Shown in pieces: positions 1 through 13,100 of a stretch of 64,000 nt of DNA. The stretch comes from Ulota crispa. Lineage: Eukaryota; Streptophyta; Bryopsida; Orthotrichales; Orthotrichaceae. The stretch spans positions 15,996,001-16,060,000 of the forward strand of contig OY987243.1 of the NCBI GenBank assembly GCA_963920765.1, given 5' to 3'. Made by a program: the position numbers and the translations under genes. The notes below the pieces were generated by a model. It worked only from the letters and a program-made list of their open reading frames with translations. It was not told the origin of the DNA and made no database searches. Every line of letters begins with the position of its first letter. Position 1 is the stretch's first letter.

Positions 1-450
1 AAAAATAAAACAGAATCTTTTAAAATCATTTGGATCTTTTGGAATCTCAATTGTATAATTACAAGGATTTTTTTCATAATTTTCCATAATTTGGTGTCTT
101 TTCAAGCTAGCAAACTATGGAGGCTATTTTAACCTAATAAAAAAGAATTAAAAAATAATAATCATATTTTTTTAGAAATGAAGCCGACTGTCACCTTTAA
201 TAGTCTATTTGGCATTTTTGCATTCCAATAAAAAGTTTTAGACAAAAATTAGAAAGGGTGAAAATAAAATATATTTTTAAAATCATGAACATCCTCTTTA
301 ACTTTTGCTTATAGCTTTTGATTAAAGAATGGAAATTTAAAAAAAATTATTGGAAGAAAAAGTTAATTTCGTGATCAATTACTTTTAGTTTGAAAAAGTT
401 TGAAAAAGATTCATTCACTAGAACATGATGGCCTTCATAGTCTAATAAAT
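1..450. other. AT-rich DNA, nothing recognised
   Basis: This stretch is very AT-rich with poly(A) and poly(T) runs. I see no gene, no terminal repeats and no RNA gene in it. Confidence 0.5.
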
Positions 451-520
451 TTACAAAAAAAGGCAAAATTTGGGATTAATTATACAAATCATCTTTTTAC
501 ATTTTTCATGTACATGTGCA

Positions 521-600
521 CATATGTGTGGTGTAATGGTAAGAGTCCTCCAAACTAATCCATGAGGTCTAAAATTTAGACTTTGATGGTGACACTTAAA
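521..600 (+). repeat. Possible degenerate tRNA-derived SINE head
   Basis: The stretch at about 528-545 (GTGGTGTAATGGTAAGAG) reads like the A box of a pol III tRNA-type promoter, and a CCTC/GAGG stem with an anticodon-arm-like loop follows. A B box would be expected near 570-590, but only a very degenerate candidate is there. A decayed SINE head fits better than a working tRNA gene, since no acceptor stem pairs. Confidence 0.35.
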
Positions 601-719
601 GTATATCCACGTGGCAATTGACATGCTTGTGAGGTCTTTTGCCACAAGAAAATTTCTAAATAATTGATTTTTTTTAATTTTAATTTTTTGTTATATTATT
701 AAAAAAAATTAGTGAAAAA

Positions 720-780
720 ACAGCAGATGAACAACAAATAAATAACAAATAAGCAACATATAGACAACAAATGAACAATA
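720..780. repeat. Short CAACAAAT-type simple repeat
   Basis: Imperfect copies of ACAACAAAT/AACAAATA run through this stretch. It is low-complexity sequence with no other signal. Confidence 0.45.
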
Positions 781-1129
781 TATTTTTGTTAAAAAATGTC
801 TTGAACAATGCAACCAAATCACAAAAAAATAAAAATAAAAAATAAATTTTTGTTGTTTTCATCCTAGATTTTTCTACTAGTATCTTTGTGTTGAGCAGCT
901 GCAAAGATGCCAAGTTTAGCTTATAAAAGGTATGATCTTGCTTCTCAAATTTTAGCATTAACATTTCAATGTTTGTGTTTGTGTTGCTTTATTTATTCTT
1001 TTGATCAATTCATAAGAAGTTTTTGATATATTACCTTTTTGTAGAAGATATGGTCTCTCACTAAAAACATTTCAAAATGCTAAAAGCTCCCATATACGGA
1101 TTAAGTGTAAACTAAGAGTGCTTGAAATG

Positions 1130-2044
1130 TTATATTTGAAGGAAGAGGGGAGGAAACAAACACATTCTAAGTTTAATCATATAATGAAAATGTTTCACAA
1201 GTGGTAAAGATTTGGTAAAGATATAAGTTGTCATATCAGCTGTAGAGATAAATTTCAGCTCTATGTTTTTAGCAAAGACTCTATCATGTGTAAAATGATA
1301 TTGGGTATCAATGTGCTTAGAGCAGAAATGATACTTATGGCTACTTGTCAAACTAATAGCACTTTGGCTATTAGAATATATAGGTGTAAGACTAGTTTAT
1401 AAAAATCTAAGTTCTTACAATAATCTTCTTAATTAAATAGCTTCAGCATGTAGTGGCTTTTGCTAAAGCCAAGTATTCAAATTTTGTAGAAGACAAAGCA
1501 ATTGATTGTTGTTTTTTACTACCCCAAATGATAATCCAATCGGTTAAAAAAATCTATAACTAGATGTGGAGTGACAAATATCTTTATAACCAGCCTAATC
1601 AACTTTGGAGTAGCCATGAAGAACATCTTTTTGTGCAGATTGTTTCTAGCGTATGCCAAAAGGTAAAGTGTTGTTAACATCCCTCAATGCTTTTTTAAAT
1701 GTGTAAATATGTGAATCATCTAGAGTAGTTATATATTGTGTTAAAGTACTAATTGTATAAGCACAATCAGGGCAAGTACTTACAACGGCATGCATTGGGC
1801 TACCAACTATTTGAGAATATAGATGTTGGTCTTGTTCAAAATACAAGAGGTATTCTTTACACAAATGACTCCCTAATTGCATAGAAATACTTATTGAATT
1901 GCAATATAACATATTGTATTCTTGAAACTTGGATGTAAGATACTTTTGTTGATGTATAAGAATCCTATCTTCAATTCTGTTTCTCAAAATCGCATTTCCT
2001 AAGGCATAATGAAGATCTTTTTCATCTAACATGTTAAATTTCAT
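1130..2044 (-). pseudogene. Copia RNase H and RT C-terminal remnant
   Basis: Minus-strand translations match conserved copia positions. The segment at 1646-2044 carries the connection-domain pattern ending in an IVGS motif, then CPD..Y..S and LRDVNNT. The segment at 1130-1351 carries SKHIDTQYHF followed by IFTKSLP, the canonical end of copia RNase H. This fixes the orientation and the 3' limit of pol. It is a fossil with no intact reading frame. Confidence 0.85.
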
Positions 2045-2247
2045 TTTATAAAAAGGCTTTGATGTTGTGTATTAAAACAAGTTGATTATTCATTAAATAT
2101 AATCATCTACATAAATTGTAAGTATGATAAAATTGTTATTAGCTTCTTGTTTAATACATATACTTGCATGGAATTTTAATGTTTAAAATTTGCAAAAGAG
2201 AAAATATTGGTCTAGTCATTGATACCTTGAAACCCAATATTCATTAA

Positions 2248-3165
2248 CCCCTAAAGGACCAACTATCTGTTCAACGGACAAATGGGATTTTGGGCATGTA
2301 CCTATGGCCAAACTACTTTGCATGATTTTTTGAAACTTTTACTAAAGATAGGGAATTCAAAGATCTGCGTGGGCATCTAATTTTTATTCCAATTGATGGC
2401 AAGGAGCAAAAGTTATGCCCAAATAAGCACAAATTTGGGGACACTGGGCAGCAAAAAAATTCTTATAAAAACTTGAAAAACCAAATTAATTAATTTTTTC
2501 TCATAGATTATATCTTTGTTTACATCTGAAGCTTTGATTCATTCCATTTGGACTAGTTATGAGAAAGTTATGGACAATCTTGTTTTTCGAGCAACTCAAG
2601 CATCTTCTTGAAACAATAACTTATAAACTTCATTTTTGAATGCAGGTTTAACATTAAAAAAAAAAAAAATTGTTGGAAAGGGTGAAGTTTGCTTTCTAGA
2701 ACAATCTCACCATTGGGATTATCACATTTCAATTCCATTGCAGAATTATTAGCGATTTAAGTTTTTGTTCAATCTCATACCTTCTTCCACCTAATGATTT
2801 TTTAAAGAATGAAAATTAAATATATATATTTTTAAAATTCCTAAGATTCCCAACTCAACTTCCCACCATGTAGAAATAGAATTCCAAACTCTATGGTGCA
2901 AAAATTTTAAGTTAAAAAAGTTCAAAGTTAAATAATCTAGTCATGCAAGGTGCAAAATAAGCTATTTTTTACTTTTTAAATGCATATATCTTCCAATCTA
3001 TGCAATCAAAGTTCTTGAGTTTTGTATGACACATTCTTATAGTAGTCTAGTACAAGATACTATGGTTAGATATGCAGAAAGACCAAATTTCAAACTTTTT
3101 TTACTCTTTGCCATAGAGGTAGCAGTTTTGGGTGTCACAAAATAAAGGCCATGGTCCTTTAGGGG
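2248..3165. mobile_element. TTAA-flanked MITE, family A copy 1 (918 bp)
   Basis: The ends are CCCCTAAAGGACC and GGTCCTTTAGGGG, bounded by TTAA at 2244-2247 and 3166-3169. It lies inside the copia fossil. It shares its interior with the copies at 39563, 44550 and 48675 but is clearly more diverged, and it keeps a GATCTGCGTGGGCATCTAAT stretch that links family A to family B. No coding capacity. The TTAA target and CCC start are the pattern known for piggyBac; the assignment is inference from ends alone. Confidence 0.8.
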
Positions 3166-3559
3166 TTAAAATGAGAGTTTTCTACTGAAATGAGAGGTCC
3201 TAGTATCTCCTTTTCATTTTTTTGAGAGATTCTCATGAATTTGAGAGGTAATTTGATTGAAATTTTAAAGAAACATGACCTAAAATTCAAAGGTATTAGG
3301 TCGATTCAGCTCAATTTGAGCTAAACTTGAAACGTATTAGGTCGATTCAACCTCAAATTGAAAGGTTTTAGGTAAGTTTAGCTTGATTTGAGTTAAATGG
3401 TCAGATTCATATTCTCATTTCAATGAAAAGTCTCATATTAATGAAAATTGATGTTTTTAGTTGAACTTTAACCTAAATCAATATGATTATTTTGAGATAT
3501 CTAGAAACCTTCAATATTATGAATATTGTTATGATGGTAAAGACTGTTGAAGTCCACAT

Positions 3560-4690
3560 AATAACTTGCAAAGATTACAAACCAGATTTAAACTTAAAGA
3601 TATTGCAAACCTTTAGGTGTAGATACATAAATGTTTTTTTAATGAATCCATTTTAAAATGCAGTTGAGCATCTAATAGATAGATTTTGAAATTGTATTGA
3701 GTGGCAAGGGCAAGTAATACTTTGATAGAATCTAACTTAGCAACAAGAGAAAAATTTCATGTAGTCAATTCCTTGTATTTGAATAAAACTCTGTGGCACT
3801 AAAAGTGCTTTGTACTTGTCTAAAGTTCCATCAGCCTTAGTTTTAATTTTAAATATCCGTTTGTAACTAACAGATTTTCAATTTGATGGTAGAGGTGTGA
3901 GCAACCAAGTTTTATTCTTGTCTAAAGAATGAAATTCAACTTGAATGAATTTTTGCCATCATTCAAAATCAAATCTAGCTCATGCTTTTTGCATAGTTTG
4001 AGGTGGGTCTAATAAAATTTAAACCACATTAGCATGATTATTTGTTTTAGAGTTGGACCTTTTTGTGGATGTTTGTCCAGCACTTCATTTAAGTAATTGT
4101 CATGTAGATTTTATTTGTCTTGAAGGTCTAGCTAAAGATCTTGGAGGTGCATATCTTAGAAGTAGAAGTAACTTTGAGTTTATAAGGTAAATTTGCATCA
4201 ATCAAATTTGAACATGAAAGTATGTGACGTGGGCTATTTCTAATAGTACTCAATGAATCATTTTTATTTGGTTGATTAATTTAATGTCATTGAATTGACA
4301 AATATGGATTTTGTCAACTCCACTCACTTTGTTGTATGAAAATTTGTTCGTGTAAATTTGATTAAATAGGAAGCTGAAGCATCTTTTGAGTTGGTGGTAA
4401 ATCATTGTGATGATTGCTTATAATAGGTGATGTTTTAAAGAAAGTAGGATTTATTAAACTTGTTGTTTTAGTTAGCACTTCTTCTTGTGATAGATGTTGC
4501 TCAAGGATCTTTACAAGAACTTCATCAAAAATAACATCTCTAGATATTATGGATTTTTGGGTTTTCTTATTAATTCAAAACATCTTACATGCATTTTTTA
4601 AATTATTTTTTGTATTTCAAACTAATCTACTACAACATTTTTATTTTAAAATCATTTCAAGTAAGTACAAATCATATGGAAGGACACTCT
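3560..4690 (-). pseudogene. Copia reverse transcriptase remnant
   Basis: The minus strand reads ISRDVIFDE near 4500-4550 (the conserved copia integrase/RT linker) and, further downstream, KRIFKIKTKADGTLDKYKA and GIDYMKFFS.VAKLDSI, matching the copia RT entry region. It is a fossil. The integrase part that should precede it resumes only at about 9480, so a block of about 4.8 kb separates the two. Confidence 0.75.
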
Positions 4691-5449
4691 AAGGGAATAT
4701 TGGTAATTTTTTTTTGTTTCCAATTTTTTTTTTTATGCGGTTGTTTTTTTTCCAAACTTATGAATTTTGAAAGTTGTATATTTAATCTTCTTTCCTTGTG
4801 ATTTTTATCTATCAAAATTATGATTTATAAATTTTTAAAGAAACTTGTATGCTTCAATTGGTGGTTGATTTAACAATCTATAATAATACAGAGGGAGAGT
4901 GGTATTAGGGATAATTGTATATTTAGTATTTTTTCTTTGTGATTGTCATCTTCTAAATTTTTTTGATAGGTAGAGGCTTCTATTAATGAGTACCTAATTC
5001 TAAATTGTTCCCTTTTAAATTTTTTTTATATGTAGGGAATCTAAAATTTTGTCCACAATTTATTTTTGGTGATAATTGTCTAAACTATTTTGATAGGTAG
5101 AGTTCTAAATTTTATTTCATGTTGTTTTTTATTTAACAATCAATGATTGTGCTAAAAAAAGTCATAGCTAGGGATTCCAAAATAATTCAATATCTTTCTC
5201 GAAATTTTTAATGAGTATTTGCTAGATATCTAAAAATTTTCAATTTTGTTTTGCTTGAGTATTGGTTGGTTCTTTATGTGTGTTTTTTTTAATTTTTTAA
5301 TTTCCACTCTTGTAGACTAGATATTCTAGAAAATGGTTTATTTAAATTTTTATAACTTTTGGAACTACTTTAGATTTTAAATTGAATAAAAAATGAAGAA
5401 AGTACTTTAAAAAGACTAAAATTAGCTTTAAAATAAAAAGTAGCTTAAA

Positions 5450-5590
5450 GTAAAAGTAAAAGTATATGATAGGTCACATCCTTTTGGAAAGGATGCAACC
5501 TTTCAAAGTAAGTACTATAAATAGAAGTAAAAAACTTGTGAAAAATGGCAATAATATAAGACCCATTTATTATTAATGCTATTATAGTGT
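5450..5590 (+). promoter_or_regulatory. TATA box, probably LTR-derived
   Basis: CTATAAATAG at about 5517-5526 is a canonical plant TATA box. It sits in a segment with an AGGTCACATCC..GGATGCAACC palindrome upstream, an arrangement common in plant LTR promoters. No gene follows, so a solo or fragmentary LTR is the best guess. Confidence 0.35.
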
Positions 5591-6429
5591 TATGTTTTTT
5601 GTTGCATTGTTTTGACTTTTGAGTAATCTTACAAGACTAGTGCATGAATGTGAAAGTTTATGTTGTGTTGTAGTTTGTAAATTTTGAGAATGGAATAAGA
5701 ATTTGTAGAGGATTGTGGAAAGAAAAGAAGAACAATAAGAATAGTTCTAATAAAATAATTTAGAGTAACACATTGTGAAAGAAAAGAAAGAAAGAGAATG
5801 AGGTTGTGAGAAGAATTGTGACTGCTCCATTTGAGAGGATCTGCAAGGTGAAGCACTAGTGTGCAAATGCCAAATTCTACAAAGAATATGTTCATTGTGG
5901 ATAATTTGGAGCAAAATTCTATTGATTATCTGCCAAACTAAGGCAGAGGAAGGATTAGCAAGTGGAGGACCAGCAGGACAAACAAATTGCTGAAAAGACA
6001 AATGAGTAGCAGTTGAAGGTGATTCCTGCTGATCGACCATAAGGTAGAAGCTCTCCATTCTTCACTTGGCAATAAACGCACTGGTCGACTAACCAAGCAA
6101 ATTCAATGCATAAAAAAGAATCTCACTCCTCAAGCCCTAATTCTCCACCAGGATTTGAAACTCTGATATTTTCAAAAAGAATGCTGTGAAAATTGACTAA
6201 GCGCATCTTTCCCTGATAAAACAACCAACAATAGTCAATAAGCATTTGTGAGTAAAATTTGTATAAAAAGAAAGAGGAATTTAGAAGGACTTGATTGTCT
6301 TGAAAACTCTAGATCACCTTTCCTCTACTGATTGAGTTCTCTGGTCAAAAATTCAAATTTGAAATCAGCCTGTGAAAATTGGACCTTGTAAGTTAGATCT
6401 TGAAAGTGATTGATGTCGATCGACATCAA

Positions 6430-6650
6430 ACTTTCAATTCTTTTTGAAAATCCTCAAGATCGAAATCCTTGAGATTGAAAACCAAAGAGTGAAAACTAGA
6501 GATTGAAAACTTGAGATTAAAAAAACCAGAGATTGAGAAATCCTTGAGATTGAAAAACCAGAGAGTGAGAAAATTTGAGAGTGAAAACTTGAGAGAAAGA
6601 AACGCTAAGAGAGGAACAAGAGAGAAATTAAAAACCAGAAACTCACGAGA
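6430..6650. repeat. Imperfect GAGATTGAAAACCAGA tandem repeat
   Basis: Roughly ten imperfect units built on GA(G)ATTGAAAAC(C/T)(A/T)GA run through this stretch with a period near 16-20 bp. The reading frame spanning it (Phe/Ser/Leu-rich on the minus strand) is a by-product of the repeat. Confidence 0.6.
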
Positions 6651-6890
6651 GTACAACTAACTCAAAGCCGGGTTCAAATTAGGGATTTGAAAGCAAATTA
6701 GGGATTCCAGCTTGTGGTAATAGGATACATTGCACGGTCATAGGGCCTCATTGCACGGTCTTAGAATTAGATCACAGGATTAAGTCTATTTGAGCTGATT
6801 TGAAGTGTTATAATACATAGCTTCATAGTACAATGTTTAACATGACATGAGATTATATTAAATAGTATTTTTTTAGAAATTCATTCATGT

Positions 6891-7108
6891 ACAAATAAAA
6901 ATTAGATTATATTGTTGTGATCAATACAATACAAGGTATTTTTCTTGTATTTGGAATAGAGCTCCACCTTTATTACATTTAAGGTCAACAAAAGAGTTGA
7001 CATTTAGATCAATGTGGTCCTAGTAAACTATTAATAATCCCAAATTAAAGTTCATTGCTGGTACTAAATGATAATTATACAATACTATACCTTATGAATG
7101 TTTAAGGG
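6891..7108. mobile_element. Family E TTAA element, copy 3, left end unclear
   Basis: The interior (Y-rich, with TTTGTATTTGGA and TTTATTACATTTRAGRTCAACA) matches the short element at 15424-15657. The right end TTTAAGGG is followed by TTAA at 7109-7112. The left terminus has decayed and the start given is approximate. Confidence 0.55.
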
Positions 7109-7819
7109 TTAAACATAGATTAAGTTTATAATATTAATTTATTTTATATATATATTATTTTTAATATAAAAGGAATTGTTTACTGACTGTTGCATGTAGA
7201 TGCTAATGTGTACAAGTGGACAATTGACCTAAAAGCCTGAAACGCATACCACCTTGTAAGTCTTCTAAACTATTTAATTGTGCAAACTATGAATAATTGC
7301 CAATTGAAATATTGCCCTAAAAGATTGACACATTAGGCATTTGCATTAGATAATAATGAAAAAGAAAAAGCATTGAAAAGAAGTGGTGACTAGACTTATT
7401 GACTAAAAACCTAAAAATGAATAATAACAAAATTATTTGTATTAGAAATTCGAATATTATCTTGACATTTTGATTGGGTCTATATAGAGCATGCATAAAG
7501 TCAAATTGACCAACCTGACTATTTGACCAAGATTATTTGACCTCCCTTAGAACACTAAACAAGATTGTGACTTCATTCATTGTATCTAATGCATAAGTAA
7601 TGGACTGCAAGTGATCACTGCAACTAACCTGGGAATAAAGTGCTTTCCATTTATTTAAACCTTTTTAACCAATTTCTATTTGAAAGTGATTTTAGTCACA
7701 AAACAATAGATTGCTTCCACCATTCCCCTTAAATAACCCCTATACTAGTGTTTCTTGGGTTCTTGTAGAAAAAGACAAAACCTAGTTTACAACTCTATTG
7801 AGAATTCGATCAATTACAT

Positions 7820-8520
7820 CTTTTGCTTGAGTATTGGTTAGTTCCTTACATGTGCTTTTTTAATTTTTTTTGCAATTAAATTTCAAATTATGGTTTTATT
7901 TGAATTTGGTTTATAAATTTCTGCATGTCCTATACATTTAGTTATCAAATTTTTTTTCTCTTAAATATTGGTTCATTACATGTGTAGTTTTAGTTTTTAG
8001 ATTTTTATTTTTCACTTTTTGTAACAAATAGTCAATAATTATTGAATGTTAGAATGTTAGACAGATACTTTGCTTTTGTATCTTTGAACACATTTTCAAG
8101 AATTACTGAATATTTGAGTTTTCATATTTTTTTCTCTTATATATTAGTTCCTTACATGTGCTTTTTTATTTTTTAAATTTTTATTTTCCACTTTTTGTAA
8201 CAAATATTCAATAATTATTGAATGTTAGATAGATACTTTGAATTTTTATCTTTGAACAAATTTTCATTTAATAGATATCTCTTTTAACTTTTGTCCATTT
8301 CTCTTTTAGATTTTTTTCTTAAATTATTGAATATTTGATCTTAAATATTGGTTCCTTACATGTGTTTTTTTAGTTTTTAGATTTGTATGTTTTACTTTTT
8401 TGAACAAATATTTAGTACTTATAGAATATTTGATATATCCTTTGATTTTGTGTCTTTGAACAAATTTTTAGTAATTATTTTTTTTTGGGGGGGGTTAAGT
8501 ATTGGTGTATTCATTGAAGT
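7820..8520 (+). repeat. Degenerate tandem array, about 150-200 bp unit
   Basis: The phrase CTTAAATATTGGTTCCTTACATGTG recurs in varied form near 7827, 7963, 8131, 8339 and 8493. Each occurrence is followed by a TTTTTAGTTTTTAGATTTTT-like tract and a TTTGAACAAATTTT-like tract. Another relative occurs at about 5255, so the unit is also dispersed. Confidence 0.6.
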
Positions 8521-8540
8521 TTTGATTTGAGATTTTTCAG

Positions 8541-8544
<4 letters not shown>

Positions 8545-8639
<95 letters not shown>

Positions 8640-8670
8640 GTATATATATGTATATATATATATGTATATA
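8545..8670. repeat. (TA)n microsatellite
   Basis: About 125 bp of alternating TA, with interspersed TATATATG variants at the 3' side. Likely length-polymorphic. Confidence 0.95.
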
Positions 8671-8899
8671 TTGTTTATCTAAATTTTATTGTTCATTGAT
8701 TATTCTAAGAAATCTTATATAACATTACATTGAAATTTTAAAAACTCACATTCAAAAAGATTCTCCCACTCTATCTTTTGATTATTTTACAATCAAAAAT
8801 ATTCTTCCTCCATGCTCCATCATTCCAAAACCTTCACTTATCCATTTTCCATACATGATTTATTTCAGTTTTTAATATATTTAGCTTAATTTTTGTGAA

Positions 8900-9465
8900 C
8901 AAAAAATAATATAGATCTTTCATAAAACATAATCCACATTTTAAGAATCAATTTTTTTAGTATTCAATAACTATAATAAGAGATCTTACATAAGATATAA
9001 TCCACATTTTAGGAATCAAAATTTTTAAATAACTATAATAAAAGACCTTACATAAAACATAATCCAAACTTTTGATGTGTTAATTTTCCAAACTTTTATA
9101 TTTTAGCAACAAAAATGATTAATCTTTACTCTCTACCTTAAAATAGAAGTTTGCAATATAATTTTTAATAATTTCCCATGCTCCAACAATTCACTAACTT
9201 CATCTATTTTTGATATTTTCCAAGCTTTTATTCTCCTTAGCAACAACTCTCTACCTTAAATAGAAGATTGCAATATAGTTTTTAGACTCACTTATACTTA
9301 TAATCTTCAAGAGTATTTTAGGTTAAAAATTTGATCCAAGCTTTTAGATTTTAGCAACAAATATAATGAATCTTTACTCTCTACCTTAAATAGAAGTTTG
9401 AAGTTTGCAATATAGTTTTTAGACTCAATTATACTTATAATCTTCAAGAGTATTTTAGGTTAAAA
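8900..9465 (+). repeat. Short direct duplications
   Basis: Two families of direct copies overlap here. A unit with CTTACATAARATATAATCCACATTTT occurs at about 8915, 8985 and 9045. A longer unit of about 120 bp containing TTTACTCTCTACCTTAAATAGAAG and AATCTTCAAGAGTATTTTAGG occurs at about 9115, 9245 and 9375. The last two copies of the longer unit are nearly identical. Confidence 0.7.
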
Positions 9466-9479
9466 ATTGGTTAGACATT

Positions 9480-10745
9480 CAAAAACTAATTTTTGACATT
9501 CAACTCAAGGAAAAAGTGGGCATTTTTTTATAAGGATAGATGATAAGTTTTAGCATCTTCATTACAACTCAAGAAAATTGCTTCATTTGAGTAAGAGTCT
9601 AATTTTGTCTTTGTTCTTTAGGAATAAGAACATAAGTTTTACATCAAAAATCTTTAGATAAGATATATTGGGTTGCCAACCATGTCATAATTCAAATGGA
9701 GTAGTATTTGATAATATAGCTTTGTGGTAAGACTTCTATTTTGGAGATAAGTAGCAATATGAAGTGCTTCTTCTCAAAATATGTTGGTAAATTTGCATAA
9801 GATAACATGAAAAGAATTACTTCCACTAATGTTTTATTTTTACGTTTTCACTCTCCATTTTATTGGAGTGTGTAGGTAGCAGTCACCTCTTGTTGAATGC
9901 CTTGTTCTTGAAAAATGTTGAAAACTCATTAAATGATACTTACCACTTGAGTTAGTTTGTAATATTTTGATCATGCCATGTGTTTGTTTTTCTACATAGT
10001 TTTTATAAAGATGAAATTTTGTAGATGTTTCATATTTATGTTCTATTAAATAAACATGACATAATATAGATCAATTATCAATAAATGTGATGAAATAAAG
10101 ATATCTCAAATATATTTCAAATTGCACAGGTTGTTTGAATGAATTAACTCTAATGTTCAGTAGCTTGTCTTGTTCCTTGTTTAGGAAATTTTTCTTTGCA
10201 ATGCTTGCTTTTTATGCAAGATTGAAATAAAGTAATTTGTTTTTCATCAATAGAGTCTATTTAAACAATTTGTATTTGTTTGAGTCTTTGTTGATTATAG
10301 GCCTAGTCTTAAATGCCATAAATCAACTTTATTTAATTTTGTAGTGGTTGGCGTTGTTAAAACATATTGCATAGATGTGATTGTTTTGCCTAACGCATAC
10401 AAATTTGGATGAAGTTTACATGTAGTAATGGTGTGACTCAATTTAGTAATTGGATTCACAAGCTTTTATATGGATTTCTCCACCTGCCTTGTCAAGTTCT
10501 TTTGCTAAAAACAAATTCTTTGCAAGGCCATGTATATGCAAAACATCAAATATGGATTTTTCATTGCCATTTGATAATTATATATTTACATCACCATATC
10601 CTTGCAGGGTATATGAAGTAGAGTCATCACCTAGATAGACTACTTGTTTATTACTGCATTTAATGTAATTTACAAATTGTATAATGCCTAGTTGGGTTTT
10701 TAAGTAAAATTTCAATGAATAGGTGTTCTTTTCCTACTTTTGAGC
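9480..10745 (-). pseudogene. Copia integrase and protease-integrase linker remnant
   Basis: The minus strand shows YDMVGNPIYLI near 9660-9700, GIQQEVTATYTPIKW near 9860-9900 (the conserved integrase segment around the catalytic Glu), and VYLGDDSTSYTLQGYGDVNI followed by DVLHIHGLAKNLFL near 10500-10640 (the GDG..I.G.G.V..DVL..P....NL block). It is a fossil and not intact. Confidence 0.8.
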
Positions 10746-10749
10746 AGTT

Positions 10750-12050
10750 TTAGTGCAACCAGTTGGTTAAAAAGATACAATTAGGTCATAGGGATTGGAA
10801 AGAAGCTAAATAGGCTAAGATTCGATGAGTTTCGTGAAGAGATAGGGTGGGAGATTCAAATAGGTGGGTGAATACTATAAAAGGAAAGAATTTCAAACAT
10901 GGAAGGACCCACTACAAAGAGCGTGAGAGTCCTGGCCAAGTTGGCCGTGTAAGTTTCTATTTTGTGTTTTGCTTGTGAATATATATAGAATGATATATTT
11001 TACTATTTATTGTTGTGTTGCAATTTGTGTATGTTGTGTAAGTTGATGTGTATGGTTTGAATGTTTCAGTTTAGGTTGAATTGAATTCAAAGAATTGGTT
11101 ATGGTTGAGTCTGATTGAGATTGATTAGATTTGTTATTTTTGTGTGTGTGTGTGAGAATTACCATTTGTACTTGTGAGACTACAAAGAATCAACAAATTG
11201 GCTTGAGCTTTGATGCATGCATGTGTCTGATTTCTATTTGTATTGTGTTTGCCAAGTGAGAAAGAACTGAGAACTATCTATTTAATCAAGCTGCTTGTGT
11301 ATGTGGTGTCGTTGTAGTATGATAGAAAATTAATTTGGAAGTGCAAGTGGTTATTTCTAATTTAATTGAATGAAACAATGAGTTGGAATGATGAATTTTG
11401 AGTTGGATCTATGAGCACTAAGAGAGAATAAACCAAGTTGGAAAGCTAGGTCAAGAGGGAGTGGAAAAGTCAATAATGAGTGACTGAGAGCTACTGGCCA
11501 AATGGAAAGGTTGTAGATTTTGAGAAGAGAGTGACATAAACCTAATTGGGTATGAATGAGCATATTAGCCAAATTGGAGTGGAAACTAGAGAGAAAAAAA
11601 AGATTACTCTGAGTTGATGTGAGGAATTGAGAGAATAAAAATTCCTAATTGAATAGTAAAGCCGAGTGGCTGTGAGAGCAATTTAATCCAACTTGGAGTA
11701 AAGACCAAAGTTGGGAAGCCAATTTGTGGAGTACTGCTACCGATTGGAAGACAAAAGCATAAAGCTAAAGAATTTGGACAAATGGGAGAAAAAGATAAAG
11801 AATGGAGAAAGAAAACTTGAAGATTGTTGGATGTTAAAGAAAAGAAGCAATCAGATTTGAACATTCTAACTCTACTTGGGGCATATAATTAAGAGTGAAA
11901 CATCCTAATAGTAATTAGGAGCCTAGCCATGATCTGATTAATAAAAGAATTTCCTACTCAAGTTTTAAGTACAATTGAAAGAGTTTTGCAAACCTATGAG
12001 AAATAGCTGCCTTGAATGAACTCTTCCCTAGATTAGGGTCACAAATAAAA
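10750..12050. mobile_element. 1.3 kb insertion splitting the copia protease
   Basis: Copia protease homology stops at about 10745 and resumes at about 12050. The inserted DNA has a TATA-like ACTATAAAAGG near 10875 followed by a long purine-biased, GAGAGTGG/AAGTTGG-rich stretch. A solo LTR would fit its size and promoter-like start, but I could not define its ends or a target duplication. Confidence 0.4.
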
Positions 12051-13100
12051 TAATCCAAATATTACTCTACACAAACATTTTACATTGATGGCATTTATGT
12101 TGAGTTGCACCAAATTCACATACCATGTGGAATTTGTTTTCTCTTGAGTTGCAAAAGCTACTACATAGATTTTGTTGTCTGATATAATTAAATTTGTTTG
12201 GGATTTGTTGTAAACTTTTTCCGCATCAATTCTTATTCTGCAGACTTTTATTTGATGCTTGAGTTTTTTGCAATAAAAAAGATTTTTTCTCAATTGCAAT
12301 GTATTTTTTTTCATTAGGTTTATAGCTAAGGTAGTTTGTTCATAAACTGTCCAGGCATTAAAACTGCCCACCTTCTCAAATCTTCCCTTGTTGTACATGC
12401 TTTTTTCATAGTTTTCAAAATGTGGAGTTTACATTTGAGGAGGTGGGCAGTTTTAGAGAACTATGGCCTTTCTACTTCAAAATTTCATACCTAATTCCAC
12501 AAAGCTCCAAAAATTATGAAATAATCTGGTTAGATGTCAATTCTTTTTGTTTTTTAAGGAAAATTTATTGAAAAATAGTCCAAGGAATTTCACCTTTCCA
12601 AAATTCAATTTCAGCGCTTTAATGAACGATTTATGAGCACACTACCTTACTACTTTCTCTTTTTTGAATTTGAACTTTTCTTGAAGTTCTTATTGAAGTA
12701 GGATTTTTATCTTTGTTAAAAAAATCTTCCCAACATAGAGAATTGATATATAGTTAGAAGTAAGGCTAATATCTTTGATAAAAGTCTCTTTTTGAATGAA
12801 ATCTAAATTTAATGTTTGTAAAGTAATTCCAATTTGCTTTTGCAAGGAACAAATAAAGGATTGATAATTTTGAGGAAGACTCTTCATCTATATAATAATA
12901 GCTTCATCATCTGGTAATATTGAATTGGTTGCTAAAAGTTGTTCCAGACGAGCTCTTAAATTGTAAATATGTTTAATAAAACTCAAATTTTCTTTAATTT
13001 TTAAGTTAAATAATTAGTCTTTAAGATAGATTCTTGTATCTATCTCTTGAAATTCAAAAATACCAATCAATGTTATTCATGCTTGCTTAACAATTTTAAA
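12050..13100 (-). pseudogene. Copia gag remnant with zinc-knuckle trace
   Basis: The minus strand reads MKSLPQNYQSFICSLQ, then TLNLDFIQKE at 12690-12887, the pattern of copia gag (LP..Y..F..SL......L.LD.....L..E). At 12039-12398 a CKK..H....C spacing recalls the CCHC knuckle, followed by TWYVN, where the protease begins. It is a fossil. Confidence 0.7.

Larger units (their letters stand above)
4700..9480. mobile_element. Repeat-rich block inserted in the copia fossil
   Basis: Copia sequence stops near 4690 and resumes at about 9480, so the DNA between is foreign to it. It holds an LTR- or promoter-like stretch near 5450-5590, a purine-rich repeat at 6430-6650, a family E TTAA element end at 7108, a degenerate tandem array at 7820-8500, a long TA microsatellite and duplicated segments at 8900-9460. 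I found no convincing terminal repeats or target duplication for the block as a whole, so it may be several successive insertions. Confidence 0.5.
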